A stretch of DNA of 64,000 nt from assembly GCA_029953615.1 (NCBI GenBank), contig CP124529.1, forward strand, positions 3,534,501 through 3,598,500, given 5' to 3'. This document shows, in pieces, positions 1 through 8,830 of the stretch. The stretch comes from Pseudomonas putida. Lineage in GTDB: Bacteria; Pseudomonadota; Gammaproteobacteria; Pseudomonadales; Pseudomonadaceae. The notes beneath the pieces were generated by a model. That model saw only the letters and a program-made list of their open reading frames with translations, did not search any database and had not been told where the DNA came from. The position numbers and the translations under genes are program-made. Every line of letters begins with the position of its first letter. The stretch's first letter is position 1.

Positions 1-37
1 ATCACCGGCGAAGCCGGTGCCATCCACCGAGTCGCTG

Positions 38-200
38 CTTCGCGGGCATGCCCGCTCCCACAGGGCCTGCACCGGGCTCAAGGCTTGCGCTGTACCTGTG
101 GGAGCGGGTTCATCGAGGCGTCGAACCGCCGCGAACACCGGCGAAGCCGGTGCCATGCACCAAGTCGCATTCTTCGCGGGTAAACCCGCTCCCACAAGGC
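38..200. repeat. REP palindrome cluster
   Basis: Copies of the P. putida-type REP core (GCGGGcnnGCCCGCTCCCAC) occur at about 41-62 and again, split, at about 96-110 and 176-196. Between them lies a second palindrome with an ACCGGCGAAGCCGGT core. The unit is the short extragenic palindrome abundant in P. putida genomes. No gene is seen in bases 1-253. Confidence 0.8.
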
Positions 201-253
201 TCTGCGGCGGGCTGGCTAATGTGCTCCATGTGCGATCGATGATCACATCAAAC

Positions 254-427
254 TTAGCGCGCCATACCTAACTCGGCATCATCCATCAGTGCCTTGGCCA
301 TCGCACTGAGATAGTGCGCAGCCCAGATCATCATGGGTTTCTCATCGATCAGGCCGACGATGGTCAGCTCTCGCACATAGCCCATCACTTTCGAGCCAAG
401 CCCCCGCACCCCCACCCAAAATCCCAT
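254..427 (-). CDS. Small hypothetical protein, possible remnant
   Basis: An open frame of 57 residues is preceded by a purine-rich GGGGGGAGG stretch four bases before its ATG, so translation is plausible. The C-terminal half (AAHYLSAMAKALMDDAELG) looks like the C-terminal helix of short Pseudomonas-specific proteins of the DUF3077 type. The usual N-terminal part is not recognisable, so this may be a truncated copy. It is divergent from the flavin oxidoreductase gene and shares a 116-bp upstream region with it. No function can be assigned. Confidence 0.4.
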   Translation of the reverse strand: MGFWVGVRGLGSKVMGYVRELTIVGLIDEKPMMIWAAHYLSAMAKALMDDAELGMAR

Positions 428-543
428 GGAACCTCCCCCCCAACCATTCTGGTCTAGTCTGATGTTATGACCGGACCCGGGCCAAGGACGTGCAATTGAG
501 TGTTCGGGCCGGATCACCATTGGAGTCCTTGGGAGGTGCCCTC

Positions 544-1650
544 ATGAGCCTGTTGCTCGAGCCTTACACCCTGCGTCAGTTGACCCTGCCCAACCGCATA
601 GCTGTTTCGCCGATGTGCCAGTATTCCGCTGTCGATGGCCTGGCCAACGATTGGCACCTTGTCCATTTAGGCAGCCGCGCCGTGGGTGGTGCGGGCCTGG
701 TAATCACTGAAGCCGTGGCGGTTACCGCCGATGGCCGCATCACCGCTGAAGACCTCGGCTTGTGGGACGACGCGCAGATCGCCCCATTGCAGCGCATCAC
801 CCGTTTCATCACCGCCCAGGGGGGCGTGCCCGGTATTCAGCTGGCTCACGCCGGGCGCAAGGCCAGCACCTATCGCCCGTGGCTGGGCAAGCAAGGCAGC
901 GTCAAACTGGAAGAGGGCGGTTGGCAGCCGGTGGGGCCGTCGAAGATCGCCTTCGACCCGCAACACACACCGCCACGCGAGCTGACCCATGACGAGATCC
1001 AGGATGTGATCGCCGCCTTCGTCGCCTCGACCGAGCGTGCCCTGAAGGCCGGTTTCAAGGTGGTCGAAATCCACGCCGCTCATGGCTACCTGCTGCACCA
1101 GTTCCTGTCGCCGCTGAGCAACCAGCGTCGCGACGAATACGGCAGTTGCTTCGAAAACCGCATCCGCCTGACCCTGCAGGTGGTCGAGGCCGTGCGCAAG
1201 GTCTGGCCTGCCGAGTTACCGCTGTTCGTGCGTGTATCGGCCACCGACTGGGTCGAGGACGGCTGGAATCCGGATGAAACCGTCGAACTGGCGCGCCGCC
1301 TGCGTGGCTTGGGCGTCGACCTGATCGACGTGTCCTCCGGCGGCACTTCGGTCAATGCCGAAATCCCCACCGGGCCCGGCTACCAGACCCGCTTCGCCGA
1401 GCGCGTGCGCAAGGAGTCGGAAATTGCTACCGGCACCGTGGGCATGATTACCGAACCGGCCCAGGCCGAGCACATCCTGCGCACCGGCCAGGCCGACATC
1501 ATCTTCCTTGCCCGTGAACTGCTGCGCGACCCGTACTGGCCGCTGCATGCCGACGATGATCTGGGCGGCAACAAGGCCACCTGGCCAGCGCAGTACCAGC
1601 GCGCCACCAGCCGGGCCAACCCGATTCACGAGTCGGACCTGCGGGATTGA
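544..1650 (+). CDS. Old yellow enzyme family NADH:flavin oxidoreductase (xenobiotic reductase-like)
   Basis: Predicted FMN-dependent ene-reductase of 368 residues, using NAD(P)H to reduce activated C=C bonds or nitro compounds in the cytoplasm. The N-terminus (LPNRIAVSPMCQYSA) carries the Cys typical of the YqjM/XenA class that tunes the flavin. HAGRKAS and the paired-His segment EIHAAHGYLLHQFLSP form the substrate and FMN site, followed by the usual RRDEYG and ENRIRL motifs. The length fits the 350-370 residue class. The start at 544 is chosen because GGGAGG lies seven bases upstream; an in-frame upstream extension lacks family similarity. The gene stands alone, flanked downstream by inverted repeats. 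The physiological substrate is unknown. Confidence 0.9.
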   Translation: MSLLLEPYTLRQLTLPNRIAVSPMCQYSAVDGLANDWHLVHLGSRAVGGAGLVITEAVAVTADGRITAEDLGLWDDAQIAPLQRITRFITAQGGVPGIQLAHAGRKASTYRPWLGKQGSVKLEEGGWQPVGPSKIAFDPQHTPPRELTHDEIQDVIAAFVASTERALKAGFKVVEIHAAHGYLLHQFLSPLSNQRRDEYGSCFENRIRLTLQVVEAVRKVWPAELPLFVRVSATDWVEDGWNPDETVELARRLRGLGVDLIDVSSGGTSVNAEIPTGPGYQTRFAERVRKESEIATGTVGMITEPAQAEHILRTGQADIIFLARELLRDPYWPLHADDDLGGNKATWPAQYQRATSRANPIHESDLRD

Positions 1651-1675
1651 CCTGACCCAAGCATTACGCGGTCGT

Positions 1676-1792
1676 TGTAGGAGCGGCCTTGTGTCGCGAA
1701 AGGGCTGCGAAGCGGCCCCAGGTTTTCAGCTCCGCCGCTGATATTGCCGGGGCCGCTTTGCGGCCCTTTCGCGACACAAGGCCGCTCCTACA
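1676..1792. repeat. Long imperfect inverted repeat (44-bp arms)
   Basis: Arms at 1676-1719 and 1749-1792 are complementary over 44 bases with two mismatches, around a 29-base centre. They begin TGTAGGAGCGGCCTTGTG, a family different in sequence from the common REP core in this window. It follows the oxidoreductase stop and may act as a transcript end or mRNA stabiliser. Confidence 0.85.
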
Positions 1793-1826
1793 CAGTATTG
1801 CACTGCCTTTGAATGCGGTGCGGTAT

Positions 1827-1928
1827 CTGTGGGAGCGGGTATGCCCGCGAAGAAGGCGACTCGGTGTAGGGCACCGGCTTTGCCGGTGTTCGCGGCGGTT
1901 CGACGCCTCGATGAACCCGCTCCCACAG
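1827..1928. repeat. REP inverted pair
   Basis: Two oppositely oriented REP units (CTGTGGGAGCGGGTATGCCC and AACCCGCTCCCACAG) flank an ACCGGCTTTGCCGGT palindrome. Together with the preceding inverted repeat it fills the 305-bp gap between the oxidoreductase and the HicB-like gene, in which no other gene is seen. Confidence 0.8.
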
Positions 1929-1955
1929 AAATCGCGCAAAGTCAGGCGTTGATAC

Positions 1956-2135
1956 TTACTCCTTTCTATTGGCTACTTCCAAATAGTCGTCCACTGCCTC
2001 TTTGAACGCGGCAGGCAATAGCCTGCGCGACCGAGCGTGAAACCCGACGATATCGCAAGTCGTGCAAAGGTGCCCGACCCATGAATGGTCTTCCTTGCTG
2101 TATTTCACCTTTGCTCGTTGTCCTCGATATTTCAT
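1956..2135 (-). CDS. HicB-like orphan antitoxin domain protein (short)
   Basis: The 59-residue product starts MKYRGQRAKVKYSKED and contains the HicB-fold signature ending in AAFKEAVDDYLEV. HicB antitoxins normally run 80-140 residues with a C-terminal ribbon-helix-helix or HTH domain; here the frame stops right after the RNase-H-like fold. GAGG lies nine bases before the ATG, which is preferred over an upstream in-frame Met. No HicA-type toxin is present on either side: the neighbours are inverted repeats and patD. It may be a truncated antitoxin or a stand-alone HicB-like protein. Assignment to the fold is by motif only. Confidence 0.6.
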   Translation of the reverse strand: MKYRGQRAKVKYSKEDHSWVGHLCTTCDIVGFHARSRRLLPAAFKEAVDDYLEVANRKE

Positions 2136-2262
2136 GTCATCCAGCCTCGTGATAATCCAGTTTCGATGACTACAAGCTAAAGGATGTGGCATTAGGAATG
2201 GGCCGAACCGATTGCAGGAAAGCTCCCGGACTGAGGTGCCGATCTCAGCCCAGGCTTTACCC

Positions 2263-3687
2263 TCAATGCTTGATCATCACATGCCGCACACAGGTGTAGT
2301 CCTCCAGCCCATACATCGACATGTCCTTGCCATACCCCGAATGCTTCTGCCCGCCATGGGGCATTTCGCTGACCAGCATGAAGTGGGTGTTCACCCATGT
2401 GCAGCCATACTGCAGGCGCGCCGCCAGGCGGTGGGCGCGGCCGGTGTCGCGGGTCCAGACCGATGAGGCCAGGCCGTAGTTGGAGTCGTTGGCCCATTCC
2501 AGCGCCTGCGCTTCGTCGCTGAAGCGGGTCACCGACACCACCGGGCCGAACACTTCATTGCGCACGATTTCGTCATCCTGCAGCGCATCGGCCAGCACCG
2601 TCGGCTCGAAGAAGAAACCGTCGCCATCAATCGCCTTGCCACCCGTCACCAGGCGAATATGCGGCTGGGCGATGGCCCGTTGCACCAGCCCTGCGACCTT
2701 GTCGCGGTGCTGTGCACTGATCAGTGGCCCAAGTTCAGTGTCCTCGGCATCCTGCAGGCCTGGCTTGAGGCTGGCCACTGCGGCCCCCAGGCGTTCGACG
2801 AAACGCTCGTAGATGCCGTCCTGCACATACAGCCGACAGGCGGCGGTGCAGTCCTGGCCGGCGTTGTAGAAGCCGAAGGTGCGGATACCGTCGATGGCGG
2901 CGTCGATGTCGGCATCATCGAACACCAAAACCGGGGCCTTGCCGCCCAGTTCCATGTGCATGCGTTTCACGCTGTCGGCAGTGGCGCTGATGATGTGTGC
3001 GCCGGTAGGGATCGAGCCGGTCAGCGACACCATGCGCACCTTGGGGTGGGTGACCAGCGGGTTACCGACCGTCTGGCCACGGCCGAAGAGAATGTTCAGC
3101 ACCCCCGCTGGCAGCAGGTCCCGGGCCAGTTCACCGAGGCGCAGGGCGGTCAGCGGGGTCAGCTCGGAGGGCTTGATCACCACCGTATTGCCGGCCGCCA
3201 GGGCCGGGGCGATCTTCCACGCCAGCATCATCAACGGGTAATTCCAAGGCGCGATCGAAGCCACCACGCCCAGCGGGTCGCGGCGGATCATCGACGTATG
3301 GCCCGGCAGGTACTCGCCGGCTGCCGAGCCGCCCAGGCAGCGCGCCGCACCGGCAAAGTAGCGGAACACGTCGGCAATCGCCGGGATCTCGTCATTCAGC
3401 GCGGCGCTCAGCGGCTTGCCGCAGTTCTGCGATTCCAGCCTGGCCAGTTCATCGCCATGTTCTTCGATAGCGTCGGCCAGCGCCAGCAAGGTTTGCGAGC
3501 GCTCCTTGGGGCTGGTTTGCGACCAGCTGTCGAAGGCCTGGTCGGCGGCGCGTACGGCGCTGTCCACCTGGGCTTCGCTGGCTTCGTTGATCTGCGCCAG
3601 GGCAGTGCCCAGCGCCGGGTTGAGCACGGTCCAGGCCGGGCCTTGGCCAGCGACCATTTGACCATTGATCAGCATCTGCGTTTGCAT
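2263..3687 (-). CDS. patD: Gamma-aminobutyraldehyde dehydrogenase
   Basis: NAD-dependent aldehyde dehydrogenase of 474 residues, expected to oxidise 4-aminobutanal from putrescine to GABA in the cytoplasm. Visible active-site residues are Asn149 (APWNYP), Glu246 (MELGGK) and the nucleophile Cys280 (NAGQDC). The segment around [11 protein letters not shown] closely matches E. coli PatD/YdcW rather than other ALDHs. GGAGG eight bases upstream supports the ATG at 3687. It is the last gene of the minus-strand operon ydcS-T-U-V-patD, 17 bp after ydcV, as in E. coli where ydcSTUV-patD are linked. The substrate is inferred from similarity and context. Confidence 0.9.
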   Translation of the reverse strand: MQTQMLINGQMVAGQGPAWTVLNPALGTALAQINEASEAQVDSAVRAADQAFDSWSQTSPKERSQTLLALADAIEEHGDELARLESQNCGKPLSAALNDEIPAIADVFRYFAGAARCLGGSAAGEYLPGHTSMIRRDPLGVVASIAPWNYPLMMLAWKIAPALAAGNTVVIKPSELTPLTALRLGELARDLLPAGVLNILFGRGQTVGNPLVTHPKVRMVSLTGSIPTGAHIISATADSVKRMHMELGGKAPVLVFDDADIDAAIDGIRTFGFYNAGQDCTAACRLYVQDGIYERFVERLGAAVASLKPGLQDAEDTELGPLISAQHRDKVAGLVQRAIAQPHIRLVTGGKAIDGDGFFFEPTVLADALQDDEIVRNEVFGPVVSVTRFSDEAQALEWANDSNYGLASSVWTRDTGRAHRLAARLQYGCTWVNTHFMLVSEMPHGGQKHSGYGKDMSMYGLEDYTCVRHVMIKH

Positions 3688-3704
3688 CGGGGAATCCTCC
3701 AGGG

Positions 3705-4511
3705 TCATTTGCCGCTGCCCGCGACGCTTTCGCCGCCACGGGTCAGGTAATAGGCGCCAAGAATCGGCAGCATGGTCACCAGCATCACCAGCATGGCGAC
3801 CACGTTGGTCACCGGCACGTCGCGCGGGCGGCTGAGCTGGTTGAGCAGCCAGATCGGCAAGGTGCGTTCGTGGCCGGCGGTGAAGGTGGTGACGATGATT
3901 TCGTCGAACGACAGGGCAAAGGCCAGCATGCCGCCGGCCAGCAGCGCCGAGCCGAGGTTGGGCAGGATGATGTAGCGGAAGGTCTGCCAGCCGTCGGCGC
4001 CCAGGTCCATCGAGGCTTCGATCAGGCTCTGCGAAGTGCGCCGCAGGCGGGCGATCACGTTGTTGTAGACGATCACCACGCAGAACGTGGCGTGGCCGAC
4101 CACGATGGTGAACACCCCAGGCTCTATCCCCAGGGTCTTGAACGCCGAGAGCAGGGCGATGCCGGTGATGATGCCGGGCAGGGCGATGGGCAGGATCAGC
4201 ATCAGCGAAATGCTCTCCTTGCCGAAAAAGCTGCGCCGGTACAGCGCCGCCGAGGCCAGCGTGCCGAGCACCAGGGCGATCAGCGTGGCCAGGCAGGCCA
4301 CCTGCAGCGACAACGTGATCGCCTCCCGCACATCGGGCCGGGCGAAAGCTACGGCGAACCACTTCAGGGTGAAGCCCTTGGGCGGGAAGCTGAACGCTGC
4401 GTCTTCGATATTGAAGGCGTACAGGAAGATGATCAGGATCGGAAAGTGCAGGAACAGCAAGCCGCCCCAGGCGGCAAGGCGCAGCCCGGTCGAGGCTTTT
4501 TCAGAGTGCAT
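3705..4511 (-). CDS. ydcV: Polyamine-type ABC transporter permease (PotC/YdcV-like)
   Basis: Inner-membrane permease of 268 residues with about six hydrophobic segments and the cytoplasmic EAA-type loop ([17 protein letters not shown]) that contacts the ATPase. The start overlaps the 3' end of ydcU by 11 bases, indicating translational coupling. With YdcU it should form the channel for putrescine or related polyamines. Family: PotC branch of the spermidine/putrescine importers. The exact polyamine cannot be read from sequence. Confidence 0.9.
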   Translation of the reverse strand: MHSEKASTGLRLAAWGGLLFLHFPILIIFLYAFNIEDAAFSFPPKGFTLKWFAVAFARPDVREAITLSLQVACLATLIALVLGTLASAALYRRSFFGKESISLMLILPIALPGIITGIALLSAFKTLGIEPGVFTIVVGHATFCVVIVYNNVIARLRRTSQSLIEASMDLGADGWQTFRYIILPNLGSALLAGGMLAFALSFDEIIVTTFTAGHERTLPIWLLNQLSRPRDVPVTNVVAMLVMLVTMLPILGAYYLTRGGESVAGSGK

Positions 4512-5412
4512 CGAAGGCCCCCAGGCGCTTGACGATGGAAAGGTACACCGCGATCAGCACGATAGGCACCAGGGTGAACGCGGCGGCCATCGGCATGTTG
4601 CCGATCGCCCCTTGCTGGGCATAGACCATGCTGCCGATGAAATAACCGGGCGGGCCGATCAACTGCGGCACGATGAAGTCGCCCAGGGTCAGCGAAAAGG
4701 TAAAGATCGAGCCGGCGGCAATGCCCGGGATCGACAGTGGCAGGATCACCTGCATGAAGGTTTGCCCGGGCCGGGCGCCGAGGTCTGCCGAGGCGTGCAG
4801 CAACGACGGCGGCAAGCGCTCCAGCGAAGCCTGGATCGGCAGGATCATGAACGGCAGCCAGATATACACGAACACCATGAAGCGGCCCAGGTGCGAGGTC
4901 GACAGGGTGCTGCCGCCCACGCCTGGCACGGCCAGTACGGTTTGCAGCAAGGCATCCAGGTGCAGCTGCTGGACGAACCACTGGGCCACGCCGCCCTTGG
5001 CCAGCAGTAGGGTCCAGGCGTAGGTCTTGACGATGTAGCTGGCCCACATCGGCATCATCACTGCAATGTAGAAGAATGCCTTGGTCTTGCCGCTGGTGTA
5101 GCGCGCCATGTAGTAGGCGACAGGGAAGGCTAGCACCGCACTGGCCAGCGACACCGCCAGCGCCATGCCCAGGGTGCGCAGGATGATGTCGAAGTTCGAC
5201 GGGTTGAACAGTGCGGTGAAATTGCCCAGGGTCAGGTCCGGGGTTACCGCCATGGTGAAGTCGTCGAAGGTATAGAAGCCCTGCCACAGCAGGTTCAGCA
5301 GCGAGCCAAGGTAGATCGCGCCGAACCAGGTCAGTGGCGGGATCAACAGCAGGGCCAGGTACAGGTTGGGGCGCCGGTACAGCAGGTTGGACAGGCCGCG
5401 CAATGTGCTCAT
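4501..5412 (-). CDS. ydcU: Polyamine-type ABC transporter permease (PotB/YdcU-like)
   Basis: Inner-membrane permease of 303 residues. An N-terminal segment ([20 protein letters not shown]) is the first membrane span, followed by five more, and [16 protein letters not shown] is the EAA loop. The start codon at 5412 lies one base after the ancestral ydcT stop (5414-5416), the usual coupled spacing. It pairs with YdcV. The family is PotB; substrate polyamine inferred from the operon. Confidence 0.9.
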   Translation of the reverse strand: MSTLRGLSNLLYRRPNLYLALLLIPPLTWFGAIYLGSLLNLLWQGFYTFDDFTMAVTPDLTLGNFTALFNPSNFDIILRTLGMALAVSLASAVLAFPVAYYMARYTSGKTKAFFYIAVMMPMWASYIVKTYAWTLLLAKGGVAQWFVQQLHLDALLQTVLAVPGVGGSTLSTSHLGRFMVFVYIWLPFMILPIQASLERLPPSLLHASADLGARPGQTFMQVILPLSIPGIAAGSIFTFSLTLGDFIVPQLIGPPGYFIGSMVYAQQGAIGNMPMAAAFTLVPIVLIAVYLSIVKRLGAFDAL

Positions 5413-6446
5413 GTCAGCGGCCCTCGGTTTCCTGCAGCAGCGTCATGGCTTCGCGGGGCCAGTGGGCCTGGACCCGTTGCCCGGGTTGCCAGGCCGTGTG
5501 CCTGCGCCTGCCAGCGGTCGTTGGCCTGGCTCACCGCCAGCAACTGGCCGCTGTCCAGCTGCAGCTCGTAGCGGGTGGCACTGCCCTGGTACTGGATATC
5601 GTGCAGCAGGCCGCTGACCTGGACATGCTCACCGGTTGTGGCCGGGTCACCGAGACGGATGTGTTCGGGGCGGATGGAGAAGGGCGCCGGGCTGCCATTG
5701 AGCGCCATGGCCAGTTCGCCGCGCACCACGTTGGAGCTGCCGACGAATTCCGCAACGAAGGGGGTGGCCGGCTGCATGTACAGGTTGCGCGGGGTGTCGA
5801 CCTGCTCAATACGGCCGCGGTTGAACACTGCGACACGGTCGGACATCGACAGCGCCTCGGTCTGGTCGTGGGTGACGAATATGAAGGTGATGCCCAGCTG
5901 GCGCTGCAGCTTTTTCAGCTCGCCCTGCATCTGTTCGCGCAATTTCAGGTCCAGCGCGCCCAGCGGCTCGTCCAGCAGCAGTACCCGTGGCCGGTTGACC
6001 AGCGCACGGGCCAGGGCCACGCGCTGACGCTGGCCGCCGGACAGCTGCGCCGGCCTACGCCCGCCGTAGCCGGCCAAAGCCACCATCGCCAAGGCTTCTT
6101 CGGCGCGGCTGTGGCGTTCGGCTTTGGCCACGCCCTTTACCTTCAGGCCGTAGGCGATGTTGTCCAGTACGTTCATGTGCGGGAACAATGCGTAGTCCTG
6201 GAATACGGTGTTGACGTCGCGCAGGTAGGGCGGCACGCCGCCGGCTTCGACGCCGTGGATGCGGATCGAACCGCTGGTGGGTTGCTCGAAGCCGGCGATC
6301 AGGCGCAGGCAGGTGGTCTTGCCCGAGCCAGAGGGGCCGAGCATGGAAAAGAATTCGCCATCGACGATGTCGATGCTGACCTGGTCGACGGCCTTGACCT
6401 CGCCGAAGGTGCGGGAGACCTGGGTGAACTGAACGGCTAGGGGCAT
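5409..6446 (-). CDS. ydcT: Polyamine-type ABC transporter ATPase (PotA/YdcT-like), C-terminal frameshift
   Basis: ATP-binding subunit of the importer. Walker A GPSGSGKTT is at residues 37-45, the LSGGQ signature at 136-140 and Walker B LLLDEP at 157-162, followed by a TOBE-type C-terminal domain. The open frame of 345 residues ends in an Ala/Gly/Pro-rich tail unlike the family. One extra base at about 5500-5512 explains it: in the next frame the DNA encodes HTAWQPGQRVQAHWPREA and ends at a stop at 5414-5416, one base before ydcU. The catalytic core is unaffected. Probable sequencing error, or a natural mutation altering only the last 35 or so residues. Confidence 0.9.
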   Translation of the reverse strand: MPLAVQFTQVSRTFGEVKAVDQVSIDIVDGEFFSMLGPSGSGKTTCLRLIAGFEQPTSGSIRIHGVEAGGVPPYLRDVNTVFQDYALFPHMNVLDNIAYGLKVKGVAKAERHSRAEEALAMVALAGYGGRRPAQLSGGQRQRVALARALVNRPRVLLLDEPLGALDLKLREQMQGELKKLQRQLGITFIFVTHDQTEALSMSDRVAVFNRGRIEQVDTPRNLYMQPATPFVAEFVGSSNVVRGELAMALNGSPAPFSIRPEHIRLGDPATTGEHVQVSGLLHDIQYQGSATRYELQLDSGQLLAVSQANDRWQAQAHGLATRATGPGPLAPRSHDAAAGNRGPLT

Positions 6447-6480
6447 GCGTGGGCTCCAGGCATCAAAGTTTCTCCTGTGC

Positions 6481-6576
6481 CGGCCTCTTCGCGGGCACGC
6501 CCGCTCCCACAGGTACTACACAGCCTTCAAGGCCGGTGCCCTACCTGTGGGAGCGGGCAAGCCCGCGAAGAGGCCG
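6481..6576. repeat. REP inverted pair
   Basis: Two REP units in inverted orientation (CGGCCTCTTCGCGGGCACGC and its complement with GCAAGCCC) sit between ydcS and ydcT. Such intercistronic palindromes can protect the upstream message; here they would lie between the highly expressed binding-protein message and the transporter subunits. Confidence 0.85.
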
Positions 6577-6596
6577 GGCCAGGCATTCAGGCAACC

Positions 6597-7748
6597 TCAG
6601 CGCCCACCCATGATCGCAATGTAATCCTGGGTCCAGCGGCTATACGGCACGAACTTGCCCCCCTGGGCCTGCGGGGTTTTCCAGAAGGCGATCTTGTCGA
6701 AGTTGTCGAAGCCATTGGTCTTGCAACCCTCGGCCCCCAGCAGCTCGCTGCCGGTACAGGCCGCCGGTACTGCAGGCAACGAACCGAACCAGGCTGCCAC
6801 GTCACCCTGTACCTTCGGCTGCAGCGACCAGTCCATCCATTTGTAGGCACAGTTAGGGTGCTTGGCCTCGCTGTGCAGCATGGTGGTATCGGCCCAGCCG
6901 GTCGCGCCTTCCTTGGGGATGGTCGAGGCCACGGGCTGCTTCTCGGCCTTCAGGCCATTGACCATATAACCCCAGGAGCTGGAGGCGACTACGCCTTCAT
7001 TCTTCACGTCGCTCATCTGTACCGTGGCGTCATGCCAGTAGCGGTGAATCAGCGGTTGCTGCTGGCGCAGCAGTTCCAGCACGGCCTTGTACTGCGCTTC
7101 GTTCAACTCGTATGGGTCCTGGATGCCCAGCTCCGGCTTGGCCGTCTTCAGGTACAACGCCGCATCGGCGATGTAGATCGGCCCGTCGTAGGCCTGCACG
7201 CGGCCCTTGTTCGGCTTGCCGTCGGGCAGGTTCTGCGGCTCGAACAGCACGCCCCAGCTGGTGGGTGCCTGCTTGAACACCTCGGTGTTGTACAGCAGAA
7301 CATTCGGCCCCCACTGGTACGGGGTGCCATAGACTCGCTTGTCGACCACGTACCAGCCGCCGTTCTGCAGCCGTGGGTCGATGTTCTTCCAGTTGGGGAT
7401 CAAGTCGGTGTTGATCGGTTGTACCCGCTTGCCCGCGATCAGCCGCAGCGACGCATCACCCGAGGCGGTGACCAGGTCGTAGCCGCCCTTGGTCATCAGG
7501 CTGACCATCTCGTCCGAAGTGGCGGCGGTCTTCACGCTGACCTTGCAGCCGGTTTCCTGCTCGAAACCGGTCACCCAGTCGTAGGCCTTGTCGCTTTCAC
7601 CGCGCTCTATGTAGCCGGGCCAGGCGACGATGTCCAGGCGGCCCTCGCCGGGCCCCAGGGCCTTGGGCGGTTCGCCAGCCTGCAAGCCGGCGCTGGCCAG
7701 CACGGCGCAGGCAGTGGCGCCGAGCAATGCGGTCTTGTGCACTGACAT
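6597..7748 (-). CDS. ydcS: Polyamine ABC transporter periplasmic binding protein (YdcS-like)
   Basis: Periplasmic solute-binding protein of 383 residues. A Sec signal peptide is visible at residues 1-24 (MSVHKTALLGATACAVLASA). The mature protein opens with LDIVAWPGYIERG and carries PYQWGPNVLLYN, both typical of the PotD/YdcS group. The ATG at 7748 is preferred because AGAGGG lies seven bases upstream and the signal peptide then starts correctly; upstream in-frame codons add a non-signal stretch. First gene of the ydcSTUV-patD operon, separated from ydcT by a REP pair. Divergent from the DUF533 gene. Confidence 0.9.
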   Translation of the reverse strand: MSVHKTALLGATACAVLASAGLQAGEPPKALGPGEGRLDIVAWPGYIERGESDKAYDWVTGFEQETGCKVSVKTAATSDEMVSLMTKGGYDLVTASGDASLRLIAGKRVQPINTDLIPNWKNIDPRLQNGGWYVVDKRVYGTPYQWGPNVLLYNTEVFKQAPTSWGVLFEPQNLPDGKPNKGRVQAYDGPIYIADAALYLKTAKPELGIQDPYELNEAQYKAVLELLRQQQPLIHRYWHDATVQMSDVKNEGVVASSSWGYMVNGLKAEKQPVASTIPKEGATGWADTTMLHSEAKHPNCAYKWMDWSLQPKVQGDVAAWFGSLPAVPAACTGSELLGAEGCKTNGFDNFDKIAFWKTPQAQGGKFVPYSRWTQDYIAIMGGR

Positions 7749-7965
7749 GGTGTTCCCTCTTCTTGGAGATTTTGGTCGGAGGCAGTCGTCAAGCAAGCCG
7801 TGAAGCAATCGTTATAAGCGTAGTGCGGTTGCGCGCGGTATTGGCGATATCGAGTCTAGTTGGCTTTTTGCCAGCCAATGCAACATCCGGAAGCAAATCC
7901 CCCATGGCGATCGCGCGGGCAGGGCTTAACCTGACGGCTCCCTTGGCCAATGTGGAGACCGTTTG

Positions 7966-8658
7966 ATGAATACCCGGGGATTGCTCGACCAGTTGCTCAA
8001 GTCCGGCCAGGACTTGCTCGCCAGCCAGGCCGGCAAGGGCAGCGCTGGCAAGCCAGCTGCCAGTGCCGGCGGCCTTGGCAGCCTGCTTTCCGGTGCCGGT
8101 GGCGGCGCCCTGGCGGCAGGTGCAATGGGTTTGCTGCTGGGCAACAGGAAAGCCCGCAAATATGGCGGCAAGGCCCTCACCTATGGCGGCCTGGCAGCGC
8201 TCGGTGTGCTGGCCTACAAGGCTTACGGCAACTGGCAGGCGCGCCAGCAGATGGCCGCCACCGAGCCACAGACGGTCGACCGCCTGCCGCCGGCCCAGGC
8301 CGAGCAGCACAGCCAGGCGGTGCTGCAGGCGCTGGTGGCGGCGGCCAAGTCCGATGGCCATATCGACGAACGCGAGCGGGCGCTGATCGAGGGCGAGTTC
8401 ACGCGCCTGGGCACAGACCGCGAATTGCAGCACTGGCTGCATGCCGAGCTGAACAGGCCACTGGACCCGGCCGAAGTGGCCCGTGCCGCGCAAACGCCGG
8501 AGATGGCTGCCGAGATGTACCTGGCCAGCGTGATGATGATCGACCAGGAGAACTTCATGGAGCGTGCCTACCTGGACGAACTGGCCCGCCAGTTACGCCT
8601 GGACCCTGGCCTGCGCCAGGAACTGGAAAGCCAGGCAAGGCTTGCTGGCGGCCAGTGA
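7966..8658 (+). CDS. DUF533 / TerB-like inner-membrane-associated protein
   Basis: Product of 230 residues. The N-terminal third is Gly/Ala-rich with a likely membrane segment (about residues 40-60). The C-terminal half (HSQAVLQALVAAAKSDGHID, ERALIEGEF) is the helical TerB-like fold seen in DUF533/YebE proteins, sometimes annotated tellurite resistance TerB. The ATG at 7966 is favoured over the adjacent TTG; GGAGA lies eight bases upstream. Precise function is unknown. It lies between the ydc operon (divergent) and wspA. Confidence 0.8.
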   Translation: MNTRGLLDQLLKSGQDLLASQAGKGSAGKPAASAGGLGSLLSGAGGGALAAGAMGLLLGNRKARKYGGKALTYGGLAALGVLAYKAYGNWQARQQMAATEPQTVDRLPPAQAEQHSQAVLQALVAAAKSDGHIDERERALIEGEFTRLGTDRELQHWLHAELNRPLDPAEVARAAQTPEMAAEMYLASVMMIDQENFMERAYLDELARQLRLDPGLRQELESQARLAGGQ

Positions 8659-8660
8659 TG

Positions 8661-8704
8661 GGGGCTGCGTTGCAGCCCATCGCCGGCAAGCCGGGCTCCC
8701 ACAG
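8661..8704. repeat. Variant REP palindrome
   Basis: A GGGCTGCGTTGCAGCCC hairpin is followed by CGCCGGCAAGCCGGGCTCCC, a REP variant with GCCGGC in place of GCGGGC. It follows the DUF533 stop and could end its transcript. Confidence 0.6.
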
Positions 8705-8782
8705 GGATCGCACATGGCCTGAGGTCATGCGGTCGAGGTGGGAGCCGCACATTTCAGCCGCATGAGCGCCGGGCGCCTGGGC

Positions 8783-8788
8783 TATACT
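8783..8788 (+). promoter_or_regulatory. Putative -10 element of the wsp operon
   Basis: TATACT lies 43 bases before the GTG start of wspA, a good sigma-70-type -10 hexamer. No convincing -35 hexamer is seen at the usual spacing, so activation by another factor or a different promoter is possible. Confidence 0.4.
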
Positions 8789-8830
8789 TCGGCGATTTCC
8801 CCGCTCGTTGTGAATTCCTGAGGGCTGAAT

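Noticed and set aside
2659..3750. Plus-strand frame opposite patD
   Set aside because: Antisense shadow of the dehydrogenase gene, high in Gly/Gln/Arg.
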